Shown: piece by piece, positions 10,616 to 23,752 of the stretch
Layout: every line of letters starts with the position of its first letter
Numbering within the stretch: position 1 is the first letter of the stretch
Assembly: GCA_963932145.1 (NCBI GenBank)
Contig: CAWVQA010000067.1
Coordinates: forward strand, 62,001 to 126,000
Direction: 5' to 3'
DNA: 64,000 nt
DNA from: Acanthosepion lycidas
Lineage: Eukaryota > Mollusca > Cephalopoda > Sepiida > Sepiidae
Made by a program: the position numbers and the translations under genes
The notes under the pieces: generated by a model
The model's input: only the letters and a program-made list of their open reading frames with translations
What the model was told of the DNA's origin: nothing
The model's database searches: none

Positions 10616-12774
10616 AAGTAAACTGGGAACCCAAAGTTGAAGTTTCAAACGGCGATTTTAGGCATTTCTCTTGCAGCTAGGCTACCGGAAGTGGGGTTTA
10701 TCAGATTCTCCAACTCATTGTGCATCTAATAAGCTAATAAAATCACTACCAAAAATGACAAATCTTAATCGATTTTTTTTTTTGATACCCAAATAACGTG
10801 AACTGGGAACCCAAAGTTGAAGCTTCAAACGGCGATTTAAGGCATTTCTCTTGCAGCTAGGCTACCGGAAGTGGGGTTTATCAGATTCTCCAACTCATTG
10901 TGCATCTAATAAGCTAATAAAATCACTACCAAAAATGACAAATCTTAATCGACTTTTTTTTTCGATACCCAAATAACGTGAACTGGGAACCCAAAGTTGA
11001 AGCTTCAAACGGCGATTTAAGGCATTTCTCTTGCAGCTAGGCTACCGGAAGTGGGGTTTATCTGATTCTCCAACTCATTGTGCATCTAATAAGCCAATAA
11101 AATAACTACCAAAAATGACAAATCTTAATCGACTTTTTTTTTCGATACCCAAATAACGTGAACTGGGAACCCAAAGTTGAAGCTTCAAACGGCGATTTAA
11201 GGCATTTATCTTGCTGCTAGGCTACCGGAAGTGGGGTTTATCAGATTCTCCAACTCATTGTGCATCTAATAAGCTAATAAAATCACTACCAAAAATGACA
11301 AATCTTAATCGACTTTTTTTTTCGATACCCAAATAACGTGAACTGGGAACCCAAAGTTGAAGATTCAAACGGCGATTTAAGGCATTTCTCTTGCAGCTAG
11401 GCTACCGGAAGTGGGGTTTACCTGATTCTCCAACTCATTGTGCATTTAATAAGCTAATAAAATCCCTACCAAAAATGACAAATCTTAATCGACTTTTTTT
11501 TTTGATACCCAAATAACGTGAACTGGGAACCCAAAGTTGAAGCTTCAAACGGCGATTTAAGGCATTTCTCTTGCAGCTAAGCTACCGGAAGTGGGGTTTA
11601 TCAGATTCTCCAACTCATTGTGCATCTAATAAGCTAATAAAATCACTACCAAAAATGACACATCTTAATCGACTTTTTTTTTCGATACTCAAATAACGTG
11701 AACTGGGAACCCAAAGTTGAAGCTTCAAACGGCGATTTAAGGCATTTCTCTTGCAGCTAGGCTACCGGAAGTGGGGTTTATCAGATTCTCCAACTCATTG
11801 TGCATCTAATAAGCCAATAAAATCACTACCAAAAATGACAAATCTTAATCGACTTTTTTTTTCGTTACCCAATAACGTGAACTGGGAACCCAAAGTTTAA
11901 GCTTCAAACGGCGATTTAAGGCATTTCTCTTGCAGCTAGGCTACCGGAAGTGGGGTTTATCTGATTCTCTAACTCATTGTGCATCTAATAAGCTAATAAA
12001 ATCACTACCAAAAATGACAAATCTTAATCGACTTTTTTTTTCGATACCCAAATAACGTGAACTGGGAACCCAAAGTTGAAGCTTCAAACGGCGATTTAAG
12101 GCATTTCTCTTGCAGCTAGGCTACCGGAAGTGGGGTTTATCTGATTCTCCAACTCATTGTGCATCTAATAAGCCAATAAAATCACTACCAAAAATGACAA
12201 ATCTTAATCGACTTTTTTTTTCGATACCCAAATAACGTGAACTGGGAACCCAAAGTTGAAGCTTCAAACGGCGATTTAAGGCATTTATCTTGCTGCTAGG
12301 CTACCGGAAGTGGGGTTTATCAGATTCTCCAACTCATTGTGCATCTAATAAGCTAATAAAATCACTACCAAAAATGACAAATCTTAATCGACTTTTTTTT
12401 TCGATACCCAAATAACGTGAACTGGGAACCCAAAGTTGATGCTTCAAACGGCAATTTAAGGCATTTCTCTTTCAGCTAGGCTACCGGAAGTGGGGTTTAT
12501 CAGATTCTCCAACTCATTGTGCATCTAATAAGCTAATAAAATCACTACCAAAAATGACAAATCTTAATCGACTTTTTTTTTCGATACCCAAATAACGTGA
12601 ACTGGGAACCCAAAGTTGTAGCTTCAAACGGCGATTAAAGGCATTTCTCTTGCAGCTAGGCTACCGGAAGTGGGGTTTATCAGATTCTCCAACTCATTGT
12701 GCATCTAATAAGCTAATAAAATCACTACCAAAAATGACAAATCTTAATCGACTTTTTTTTTCGATACCCAAATA

Positions 12775-14214
12775 ACGTGAACTGGGAACCCAAAGTTTAA
12801 GCTTCAAACGGCGATTTAAGGCATTTCTCTTGCAGCTAGGCTACCGGAAGTGGGGTTTATCTGATTCTCCAACTCATTGTGCATCTAATAAGCTAATAAA
12901 ATCACTACCAAAAATGACAAATCTTAATCGACTTTTTTTTTCGATACCCAAATAACGTGAACTGGGAACCCAAAGTTGTAGCTTCAAACGGCGATATAAG
13001 GCATTTCTCTTGCAGCTAGGCTACCGGAAGTGGGGTTTATCTGATTCTCCAACTCATTGTGCATCTAATAAGCTAATAAAATCACTACCAAAAATGACAA
13101 ATCTTAATCGACTTTTTTTTTCGATACCCAAATAACGTGAACTGGGAACCCAAAGTTGATGCTTCAAACGGCAATTTAAGGCATTTCTCTTTCAGCTAGG
13201 CTACCGGAAGTGGGGTTTATCAGATTCTCCAACTCATTGTGCATCTAATAAGCTAATAAAATCACTACCAAAAATGACAAATCTTAATCGACTTTTTTTT
13301 TCGATACCCAAATAACGTGAACTGGGAACCCAAAGTTGAAGCTTCAAACGGCGATTTAAGGCATTTCTCTTGCAGCTAGGCTACCGGAAGTGGGGTTTAT
13401 CTGATTCTCCAACTCATTGTGCATATAATAAGCTAATAAAATCACTACCAAAAATGACAAATCTTAATCGACTTTTTTTTTCGATACCCAAATAACGTGA
13501 ACTGGGAACCCAAAGTTGAAGCTTCAAACGGCGATTTAAGGCATTTCTCTTGCAGCTAGGCTAGCGGAAGTGGGGTTTATCAGATTCTCCAACTCATTGT
13601 GCATCTAATAAGCTAATAAAATCACTACCAAAAATGACAAATCTTAATCGACTTTTTTTTTCGATACCCAAATAACGTGAACTGGGAACCCAAAGTTGTA
13701 GCTTCAAACGGCGATTAAAGGCATTTCTCTTGCAGCTAGGCTACCGGAAGTGGGGTTTATCAGATTCTCCAACTCATTGTGCATATAATAAGCTAATAAA
13801 ATCACTACCAAAAATGACAAATCTTAATCGACTTTTTTTTTCGATACCCAAATAACGTGAACTGGGAACCCAAAGTTGAAGCTTCAAACGGCGATTTAAT
13901 GCATTTCTCTTGCAGCTAGGCTACCGGAAGTGGGGTTTATCAGATTCTCCAACTCATTGTGCATCTAATAAGCTAATAAAATCACTACCAAAAATGACAA
14001 ATCTTAATCGACTTTTTTTTTTGATACCCAAATAACGTGCACTGTGAACCCAAAGTTGTAGCTTCAAACGGCGATTAAAGGCATTTCTCTTGCAGCTAGG
14101 CTACCGGAAGTGGGGTTTATCAGCTTCTCCAACTCATTGTGCATCTAATAAGCTAATAAAATCACTACCAAAAATGACAAATCTTAATCGACTTTTTTTT
14201 TCGATACCCAAATA
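12775..14214 (+). repeat. Eight-monomer block, copy 1 (1,440 bp)
   Basis: Ordered markers: 'gtttaagc' (12775), 'gttgtagc' with 'gcgatataag' (12955), 'gttgatgc' with 'tttcagc' (13135), T88 with 'gcatataat' (13315), 'ctagcgg' (13495), 'gttgtagc' with 'gcatataat' (13675), 'ttaatgcat' (13855), 'tgcactgtg' with 'cagcttctcc' (14035). The same eight follow at 14215. Its counterpart in superblock 1 starts at 5578. Confidence 0.9.
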
Positions 14215-15654
14215 ACGTGAACTGGGAACCCAAAGTTTAAGCTTCAAACGGCGATTTAAGGCATTTCTCTTGCAGCTAGGCTACCGGAAGTGGGGTTTAT
14301 CTGATTCTCCAACTCATTGTGCATCTAATAAGCTAATAAAATCACTACCAAAAATGACAAATCTTAATCGACTTTTTTTTTCGATACCCAAATAACGTGA
14401 ACTGGGAACCCAAAGTTGTAGCTTCAAACGGCGATATAAGGCATTTCTCTTGCAGCTAGGCTACCGGAAGTGGGGTTTATCTGATTCTCCAACTCATTGT
14501 GCATCTAATAAGCTAATAAAATCACTACCAAAAATGACAAATCTTAATCGACTTTTTTTTTCGATACCCAAATAACGTGAACTGGGAACCCAAAGTTGAT
14601 GCTTCAAACGGCAATTTAAGGCATTTCTCTTTCAGCTAGGCTACCGGAAGTGGGGTTTATCAGATTCTCCAACTCATTGTGCATCTAATAAGCTAATAAA
14701 ATCACTACCAAAAATGACAAATCTTAATCGACTTTTTTTTTCGATACCCAAATAACGTGAACTGGGAACCCAAAGTTGAAGCTTCAAACGGCGATTTAAG
14801 GCATTTCTCTTGCAGCTAGGCTACCGGAAGTGGGGTTTATCTGATTCTCCAACTCATTGTGCATATAATAAGCTAATAAAATCACTACCAAAAATGACAA
14901 ATCTTAATCGACTTTTTTTTTCGATACCCAAATAACGTGAACTGGGAACCCAAAGTTGAAGCTTCAAACGGCGATTTAAGGCATTTCTCTTGCAGCTAGG
15001 CTAGCGGAAGTGGGGTTTATCAGATTCTCCAACTCATTGTGCATCTAATAAGCTAATAAAATCACTACCAAAAATGACAAATCTTAATCGACTTTTTTTT
15101 TCGATACCCAAATAACGTGAACTGGGAACCCAAAGTTGTAGCTTCAAACGGCGATTAAAGGCATTTCTCTTGCAGCTAGGCTACCGGAAGTGGGGTTTAT
15201 CAGATTCTCCAACTCATTGTGCATATAATAAGCTAATAAAATCACTACCAAAAATGACAAATCTTAATCGACTTTTTTTTTCGATACCCAAATAACGTGA
15301 ACTGGGAACCCAAAGTTGAAGCTTCAAACGGCGATTTAATGCATTTCTCTTGCAGCTAGGCTACCGGAAGTGGGGTTTATCAGATTCTCCAACTCATTGT
15401 GCATCTAATAAGCTAATAAAATCACTACCAAAAATGACAAATCTTAATCGACTTTTTTTTTTGATACCCAAATAACGTGCACTGTGAACCCAAAGTTGTA
15501 GCTTCAAACGGCGATTAAAGGCATTTCTCTTGCAGCTAGGCTACCGGAAGTGGGGTTTATCAGCTTCTCCAACTCATTGTGCATCTAATAAGCTAATAAA
15601 ATCACTACCAAAAATGACAAATCTTAATCGACTTTTTTTTTCGATACCCAAATA
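14215..15654 (+). repeat. Eight-monomer block, copy 2 (1,440 bp)
   Basis: The eight markers of 12775-14214 recur in order at an offset of 1,440 bp, and I saw no differences in the lines compared. Superblock 1 has this block once, so the duplication happened inside superblock 2 after the two separated. Confidence 0.9.
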
Positions 15655-17632
15655 ACGTGAACTGGGAACCCAAAGTTGATGCTTCAAACGGCAATTTAAG
15701 GCATTTCTCTTTCAGCTAGGCTACCGGAAGTGGGGTTTATCAGATTCTCCAACTCATTGTACATCTAATAAGCTAATAAAATCACTACCAAAAATGACAA
15801 ATCTTAATCGACTTTTTTTTTCGATACCCAAATAACGTGAATGGGAACCCAAAGTTGAAGCTTCAAAAGGCGATTTAAGGCATTTCTCTTGCAGCTAGGC
15901 TACCGGAAGTGGGGTTTATCTGATTCTCCAACTCATTGTGCATATAATAAGCTAATAAAATCACTACCAAAAATGACAAATCTTAATCGACTTTTTTTTT
16001 CGATACCCAAATAACGTGAACTGGGAACCCAAAGTTGAAGCTTCAAACGGCGATTTAAGGCATTTCTCTTGTAGCTAGGCTAGCGGAAGTGGGGTTTATC
16101 AGATTCTCCAACTCATTCTGCATCTAATAAGCTAATAAAATCACTACCAAAAATGACAAATCTTAATCGACTTTTTTTTTCGATACCCAAATAACGTGAA
16201 CTGGGAACCCAAAGTTGTAGCTTCAAACGGCGATTAAAGGCATTTCTCTTGCAGCTAGGCTACCGGAAGTGGGGTTTATCAGATTCTCCAACTCATTGTG
16301 CATATAATAAGCTAATAAAATCACTACCAAAAATGACAAATCTTAATCGACTTTTTTTTTCGATACCCAAATAACGTGAACTGGGAACCCAAAGTTTAAG
16401 CTTCAAACGGCGATTTAAGGCATTTCTCTTGCAGCTAGGCTACCGGAAGTGGGGTTTATCTGATTCTCCAACTCATTGTGCATCTAATAAGCTAATAAAA
16501 TCACTACCAAAAATGACAAATCTTAATCGACTTTTTTTTTCGATACCCAAATAACGTGAACTGGGAACCCAAAGTTGTAGCTTCAAACGGCGATATAAGG
16601 CATTTCTCTTGCAGCTAGGCTACCGGAAGTGGGGTTTATCTGATTCTCCAACTCATTGTGCATCTAATAAGCTAATAAAATCACTACCAAAAATGACAAA
16701 TCTTAATCGACTTTTTTTTTCGATACCCAAATAACGTGAACTGGGAACCCAAAGTTGATGCTTCAAACGGCAATTTAAGGCATTTCTCTTTCAGCTAGGC
16801 TACCGGAAGTGGGGTTTATCAGATTCTCCAACTCATTGTGCATCTAATAAGCTAATAAAATCACTACCAAAAATGACAAATCTTAATCGACTTTTTTTTT
16901 CGATACCCAAATAACGTGAACTGGGAACCCAAAGTTGAAGCTTCAAACGGCGATTTAAGGCATTTCTCTTGCAGCTAGGCTACCGGAAGTGGGGTTTATC
17001 AGACTCTCCAACTCATTGTACATCTAATAAGCTAATAAAATCACTACCAAAAATGACAAATCTTAATCGACTTTTTTTTTCGATACCCAAATAACGTGAA
17101 CTGGGGACCCAAAGTTGAAGCTTCAAACGGCGATTTAAGGCATTTCTCTTGCTGCTAAGGTACCGGAAGTGCGGTTTATCAGATTCTCCAACTCATTGTG
17201 CATCTAATAAGCTAATAAAATCACTACCAAAAATGACACATCTTAATCGACTTTTTTTTTCGATACTCAAATAACGTGAACTGGGAACCCAAAGTTGAAG
17301 CTTCAAACGGCGATTTAAGGCATTTCTCTTGCAGGTAGGCTACCGGAAGTGGGGTTTATCTGATTCTCCAACTCATTGTGCATCTAATAAGCTAATAAAA
17401 TCACTACCAAAAATTACAAATCTTAATCGACTTTTTTTTTCGATACCCAAATAACGTGAACTGGGAACCCAAAGTTGAAGCTTCAAACGGCGATTTAAGG
17501 CATTTCTCTTGCAGCTAAGCTACCTGAAGTGGGGTTTATCTGATTCTCCAACTCATTGTGCATCTAATAAGCTAATAAAATCACTACCAAAATGACAAAT
17601 CTTAATCGACTTTTTTTTTCGATACCCAAATA

Positions 17633-20600
17633 ACGTGAACTGGGAACCCAAAGTTGAAGCTTCAAACGGCGATTTAAGGCATTTCTGTTGCAGCTAGGCT
17701 ACCGGAAGTGGGGGTTATCAGATTCTCCAACTCATTGTGCATCTAATAAGCTAATAAAATCACTACCAAAAATGACAAATCTTAATCGACTTTTTTTTTC
17801 GATACCCAAATAACGTGAACTGGGAACCAAAAGTTGAAGCTTCAAACGGCAATTTAATGCATTTCTCTTGCAGCTAGGCTACCGGAAGTGGGGTTTATCA
17901 GATTCTCCAACTCATTGTGCATCTAATAAGCTAATAAAATCACTACCAAAAATGACAAATCTTAATCGACTTTTTTTTTCGATACCCAAATAACGTGAAC
18001 TGGGAACCCAAAGTTGAAGCTTCAAACGGCGATTTAAGGCATTTCTCTTGCAGCTAGGCTACGGGAAGTGCGGTTTATCAGATTCTCCAACTCATTGTTC
18101 ATCTAATAAGCTAATAAAATCACTACCAAAAATGACAAATCTTAATCGACTTTTTTTTTCGATACCCAAATAACGTGAACTGGGAACCCAAAGTTGTAGC
18201 TTCAAACGGCGATTAAAGGCATTTCTCTTGCAGCTAGGCTACCGGAAGTGGCGTTTATCAGATTCTCCAACTCATTGTGCATCTAATAAGCTAATAAAAT
18301 CACTACCAAAAATGACAAATCTTAATCGACTTTTTTTTTCGATACCCAAATAACGTGAACTGGGAACCCAAAGTAGAAGCTTCAAACGGCGATTTAAGGC
18401 ATTTCTCTTGCAGCTAGGCTACCGGAAGTGGGGTTTATCAGATTCTCAAACTCATTATGCATCTAATAAGCTAATAAAATCACTACCAAAAATGACAAAT
18501 CTTAATCGACTTTTTTTTTCGATACCCAAATAACGTGAACTGGGAACCCAAAGTTGAAGCTTCAAACGGCGATTTAAGGCATTTCACTTGCAGCTAGGCT
18601 ACCGGAAGTGGGGTTTATCAGATTCTCCAACTCATTGTGCATCTAATAAGCTAATAAAATCACTACCAAAAATGACAAATCTTAATCGATTTTTTTCTTC
18701 GATACCCAAATAACCTGAACTGGGTACCCAAAGTTGAAGCTTCAAACGGCGATTTAAGACATTTCTCTAGCAGCTAGGCTACCGGAAGTGGGGTTTATCT
18801 GATTCTCCAACTCATTGTGCATCTAATAAGCTAATAAAATCACTACCAAAAATGACAAATCTTAATCGACTTTTTTTTTCGATACCCAAATAACGTGAAC
18901 TGGGAACCCAAAGTTGAAGCTTCAAACGGCAATTTAAGGCATTTCTCTTGCAGCTAGGCTACCGGAAGTGGGGTTTATCAGATTCTCCAACTCATTGTGC
19001 ATCTAATAAGATAATAAAATCACTACCAAAAATGACAAATCTTAATCGACTTTTTTTTTCGGTACCCAAATAACGTGAAATGGGAACCCAAAGTTGAAGC
19101 TTCAAACGGCGAATTAAGGCATTTCCCTTGCAGCTAGGCTACCGGAAGTGGGGTTTATCTGATTCTCCAACTCATTGTGCATCTAATAAGCTAATAAAAT
19201 CACTACCAAAAATGACAAATCTTAATCCACTTTTTTTTTCGATACCCAAATAACGTGATCTGGGAACCCAAAGTTGAAGCTTCAAACGGCAATTTAAGGC
19301 ATTTCTCTTGCAGCTAGGCTACCGGAAGTGGGGTTTATCAGATTCTCCAACTCATTGTGCATCTAATAAGCTAATAAAATCACTACCAAAAATGACAAAT
19401 CTTAATCCACTTTTTTTTTCGGTACCCAAATAACGTGAAATGGGAACCCAAAGTTGAAGCTTCAAACGGCGATTTAAGGCATTTCTCTTGCAGGTAGGCT
19501 ACCGGAAGTGGGGTTTATCTGATTCTCCAACTCATTGTGCATCTAATAAGCTAATAAAATCACTACCAAAAATGACAAATCTTAATCCACTTTTTTTTTC
19601 GATACCCAAATAACGTGATCTGGGAACCCAAAGTTGAAGCTTCAAACGGCAATTTAAGGCATTTCTCTTGCAGCTAGGCTACCGGAAGTGGGGTTTATCA
19701 GATTCTCCAACTCATTGTGCATCTAATATGCTAATAAAATCACTACCAAAAATGACAAATCTTAATCGACTTTTTTTTTCGATACCCAAATAACGTGAAC
19801 TGGGAACCCAAAGTTGAAGCTTCAAACGGCAATTTAAGGCATTTCTCTTGCAGCTAGGCTACCGGAAGTGGGGTTTATCAGATTCTCCAACTCATTGTGC
19901 ATCTAATAAGCTAATAAAATCACTACCAAAAATGACAAATCTTAATCGACTTTTTTTTTCGATACCCAAATAACGTGAACTGGGAACCCAAAGTTGAAGC
20001 TTCAAACGGCAATTTAAGGCATTTCTCTTGTAGCTAGGCTACCGGAAGTGGGGTTTATCAGCTTCTCCAACTCATTGTGCATATAATAAGCTAATAAAAT
20101 CACTACCAAAAATGACAAATCTTAATCGACTTTTTTTTTCGATACCCAAATAACGTGAACTGGGAACACAAAGTTGAAGCTTCAAACGGCAATTTAAGGC
20201 ATTTCTCTTGCAGCTAGGCTACCGGAAGTGGGGTTTATCTGATTCTCCAACTCATTGTGCATCTAATAGGCAAATAAAATCACTACCAAAAATGACAAAT
20301 CTTAATCGACTTTTTTTTTCGATACCCAAATAACGTGAACTGGGAACCCAAAGTTGAAGCTTCAAACGGCAATTTAAGGCATTTCTCTTGCAGCTAGGCT
20401 ACCGGAAGTGGGGTTTATCTGATTCTCCTACTCATTGTGCATCTAATAGGCTAATAAAATCACTACCAAAAATGACAAATCTTAATCGACTTTTTTTTTC
20501 GATACCCAAATAACGTGAACTGGGAACCCAAAGTTGAAGCTTCAAACGGCAATTTAAGGCATTTCTCTTGCAGCTAGGCTACCGGAAGTGGGGTTTATCA

Positions 20601-21052
20601 GATTCTCCAACTCATTGTGCATCTAATAAGCTAATAAAATCACTACCAAAAATGACAAATCTTAATCGACTTTTTTTTTCGATACCCAAATAACGTGAAC
20701 TGGGAACACAAAGTTGAAGCTTCAAACGGCAATTTAAGGCATTTCTCTTGTAGCTAGGCTACCGGAAGTGGGTTTTATCAGCTTCTCCAACTCATTGTGC
20801 ATATAATAAGCTAATAAAATCACTACCAAAAATGACAAATCTTAATCGACTTTTTTTTTCGATACCCAAATAACGTGAACTGGGAACCCAAAGTTGAAGC
20901 TTCAAACGGCAATTTAAGGCATTTCTCTTGCAGCTAGGCTACCGGAAGTGGGGTTTATCAGATTCTCCAACTCATTTTGCATCTAAAAAGCTAATAAAAT
21001 CACTACCAAAAATGACAAATCTTAATCGACTTTTTTTTTCGATACCCAAATA
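17633..21052 (+). repeat. 19-monomer block, copy 1 (3,420 bp)
   Basis: It starts inside superblock 2 with 'ttctgttgc' and 'gtgggggttatc' (17633), 'accaaaagtt' with 'ttaatgcat' (17813), 'acgggaagtgcgg' with 'gttcatc' (17993), and runs through 'taacctgaactgggtaccc' with 'ctctagc' (18713), 'cggtacccaaataacgtgaa', 'gtgatctggg', 'aatatgct', 'aacacaaag', 'aataggcaaat', 'ctcctactc' and 'atctaaaaagc' (20873). The order restarts at 21053. Over 17633-23752 all 34 monomers are exactly 180 bp. Confidence 0.9.
19073..19792 (+). repeat. Tandem dimer pair inside the 19-monomer block
   Basis: A two-monomer unit ('cggtaccc...gtgaaa' monomer followed by a 'gtgatctggg' monomer) occurs at 19073-19432 and again at 19433-19792. 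Small differences are 'gaattaagg' and 'atttccc' in the first, and 'caggtagg' and 'aatatgct' in the second. Copy 2 of the larger block (22133) has the dimer once. Confidence 0.85.
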
Positions 21053-23752
21053 ACGTGAACTGGGAACCCAAAGTTGAAGCTTCAAACGGCGATTTAAGGC
21101 ATTTCTGTTGCAGCTAGGCTACCGGAAGTGGGGGTTATCAGATTCTCCAACTCATTGTGCATATAATAAGCTAATAAAATCACTACCAAAAATGACAAAT
21201 CTTAATCGACTTTTTTTTTCGATACCCAAATAACGTGAACTGGGAACCAAAAGTTGAAGCTTCAAACGGCAATTTAATGCATTTCTCTTGCAGCTAGGCT
21301 ACCGGAAGTGGGGTTTATCAGATTCTCCAACTCATTGTGCATCTAATAAGCTAATAAAATCACTACCAAAAATGACAAATCTTAATCGACTTTTTTTTTC
21401 GATACCCAAATAACGTGAACTGGGAACCCAAAGTTGAAGCTTCAAACGGCGATTTAAGGCATTTCTCTTGCAGCTAGGCTACGGGAAGTGCGGTTTATCA
21501 GATTCTCCAACTCATTGTTCATCTAATAAGCTAATAAAATCACTACCAAAAATGACAAATCTTAATCGACTTTTTTTTTCGATACCCAAATAACGTGAAC
21601 TGGGAACCCAAAGTTGTAGCTTCAAACGGCGATTAAAGGCATTTCTCTTGCAGCTAGGCTACCGGAAGTGGGGTTTATCAGATTCTCCAACTCATTGTGC
21701 ATCTAATAAGCTAATAAAATCACTACCAAAAATGACAAATCTTAATCGATTTTTTTCTTCGATACCCAAATAACCTGAACTGGGTACCCAAAGTTGAAGC
21801 TTCAAACGGCGATTTAAGACATTTCTCTAGCAGCTAGGCTACCGGAAGTGGGGTTTATCTGATTCTCCAACTCATTGTGCATCTAATAAGCTAATAAAAT
21901 CACTACCAAAAATGACAAATCTTAATCGACTTTTTTTTTCGATACCCAAATAACGTGAACTGGGAACCCAAAGTTGAAGCTTCAAACGGCAATTTAAGGC
22001 ATTTCTCTTGCAGCTAGGCTACCGGAAGTGGGGTTTATCAGATTCTCCAACTCATTGTGCATCTAATAAGCTAATAAAATCACTACCAAAAATGACAAAT
22101 CTTAATCCACTTTTTTTTTCGGTACCCAAATAACGTGAAATGGGAACCCAAAGTTGAAGCTTCAAACGGCGATTTAAGGCATTTCTCTTGCAGCTAGGCT
22201 ACCGGAAGTGGGGTTTATCTGATTCTCCAACTCATTGTGCATCTAATAAGCTAATAAAATCACTACCAAAAATGACAAATCTTAATCCACTTTTTTTTTC
22301 GATACCCAAATAACGTGATCTGGGAACCCAAAGTTGAAGCTTCAAACGGCAATTTAAGGCATTTCTCTTGCAGCTAGGCTACCGGAAATGGGGTTTATCA
22401 GATTCTCCAACTCATTGTGCATCTAATATGCTAATAAAATCACTACCAAAAATGACAAATCTTAATCGACTTTTTTTTTCGATACCCAAATAACGTGAAC
22501 TGGGAACCCAAAGTTGAAGCTTCAAACGGCAATTTAAGGCATTTCTCTTGCAGCTAGGCTACCGGAAGTGGGGTTTATCAGATTCTCCAACTCATTGTGC
22601 ATCTAATAAGCTAATAAAATCACTACCAAAAATGACAAATCTTAATCGACTTTTTTTTTCGATACCCAAATAACGTGAACTGGGAACCCAAAGTTGAAGC
22701 TTCAAACGGCAATTTAAGGCATTTCACTTGTAGCTAGGCTACCGGAAGTGGGGTTTATCAGCTTCTCCAACTCATTGTGCATATAATAAGCTAATAAAAT
22801 CACTACCAAAAATGACAAATCTTAATCGACTTTTTTTTTCGATACCCAAATAACGTGAACTGGGAACACAAAGTTGAAGCTTCAAACGGCAATTTAAGGC
22901 ATTTCTCTTGCAGCTAGGCTACCGGAAGTGGGGTTTATCTGATTCTCCAACTCATTGTGCATCTAATAGGCAAATAAAATCACTACCAAAAATGACAAAT
23001 CTTAATCGACTTTTTTTTTCGATACCCAAATAACGTGAACTGGGAACCCAAAGTTGAAGCTTCAAACGGCAATTTAAGGCATTTCTCTTGCAGCTAGGCT
23101 ACCGGAAGTGGGGTTTATCTGATTCTCCTACTCATTGTGCATCTAATAGGCTAATAAAATCACTACCAAAAATGACAAATCTTAATCGACTTTTTTTTTC
23201 GATACCCAAATAACGTGAACTGGGAACCCAAAGTTGAAGCTTCAAACGGCAATTTAAGGCATTTCTCTTGCAGCTAGGCTACCGGAAGTGGGGTTTATCA
23301 GATTCTCCAACTCATTGTGCATCTAATAAGCTAATAAAATCACTACCAAAAATGACAAATCTTAATCGACTTTTTTTTTCGATACCCAAATAACGTGAAC
23401 TGGGAACACAAAGTTGAAGCTTCAAACGGCAATTTAAGGCATTTCTCTTGTAGCTAGGCTACCGGAAGTGGGGTTTATCAGCTTCTCCAACTCATTGTGC
23501 ATATAATAAGCTAATAAAATCACTACCAAAAATGACAAATCTTAATCGACTTTTTTTTTCGATACCCAAATAACGTGAACTGGGAACCCAAAGTTGAAGC
23601 TTCAAACGGCAATTTAAGGCATTTCTCTTGCAGCTAGGCTACCGGAAGTGGGGTTTATCAGATTCTCCAACTCATTTTGCATCTAAAAAGCTAATAAAAT
23701 CACTACCAAAAATGACAAATCTTAATCGAATTTTTTTTTCGATACCCAAATA
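21053..23752 (+). repeat. 19-monomer block, copy 2, shortened to 15 (2,700 bp)
   Basis: The marker order of 17633-21052 is repeated, but the counterparts of 18353 and 18533 and one 19073-19432-type dimer are missing (4 monomers, 720 bp). Monomer 21593 joins 'gttgtagc' on the left to 'cgatttttttcttcg' on the right, so the first loss is marked by a hybrid monomer. From 22313 on, A39 is fixed. Confidence 0.88.

Larger units (their letters stand above)
10616..18712 (+). repeat. 40-monomer superblock, copy 2, expanded to 45 (8,097 bp)
   Basis: All rare variants of 3419-10615 recur here in the same order, including the three 1-bp deletions (11696, 15835, 17454 monomers). It lacks the 540-bp trimer repeat of copy 1 (6838-7377) and has gained a second copy of an 8-monomer block (14215-15654). 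7,197 - 540 + 1,440 = 8,097, which is the observed length. By eye I saw only two substitutions besides these: 'agattctcc' against 'agactctcc' (8817/16914) and A88 against T88 (9357/17454). This implies a very recent event. Confidence 0.92.

Noticed and set aside
4678-17632. 1-bp deletions as sequencing errors (for example 'cccaataacg', 'gaatgggaac', 'accaaaatg')
   Set aside because: The deletions at 4499, 7738 and 9357 monomers recur at the matching monomers 11696, 15835 and 17454 of the second superblock, so they are inherited variants.
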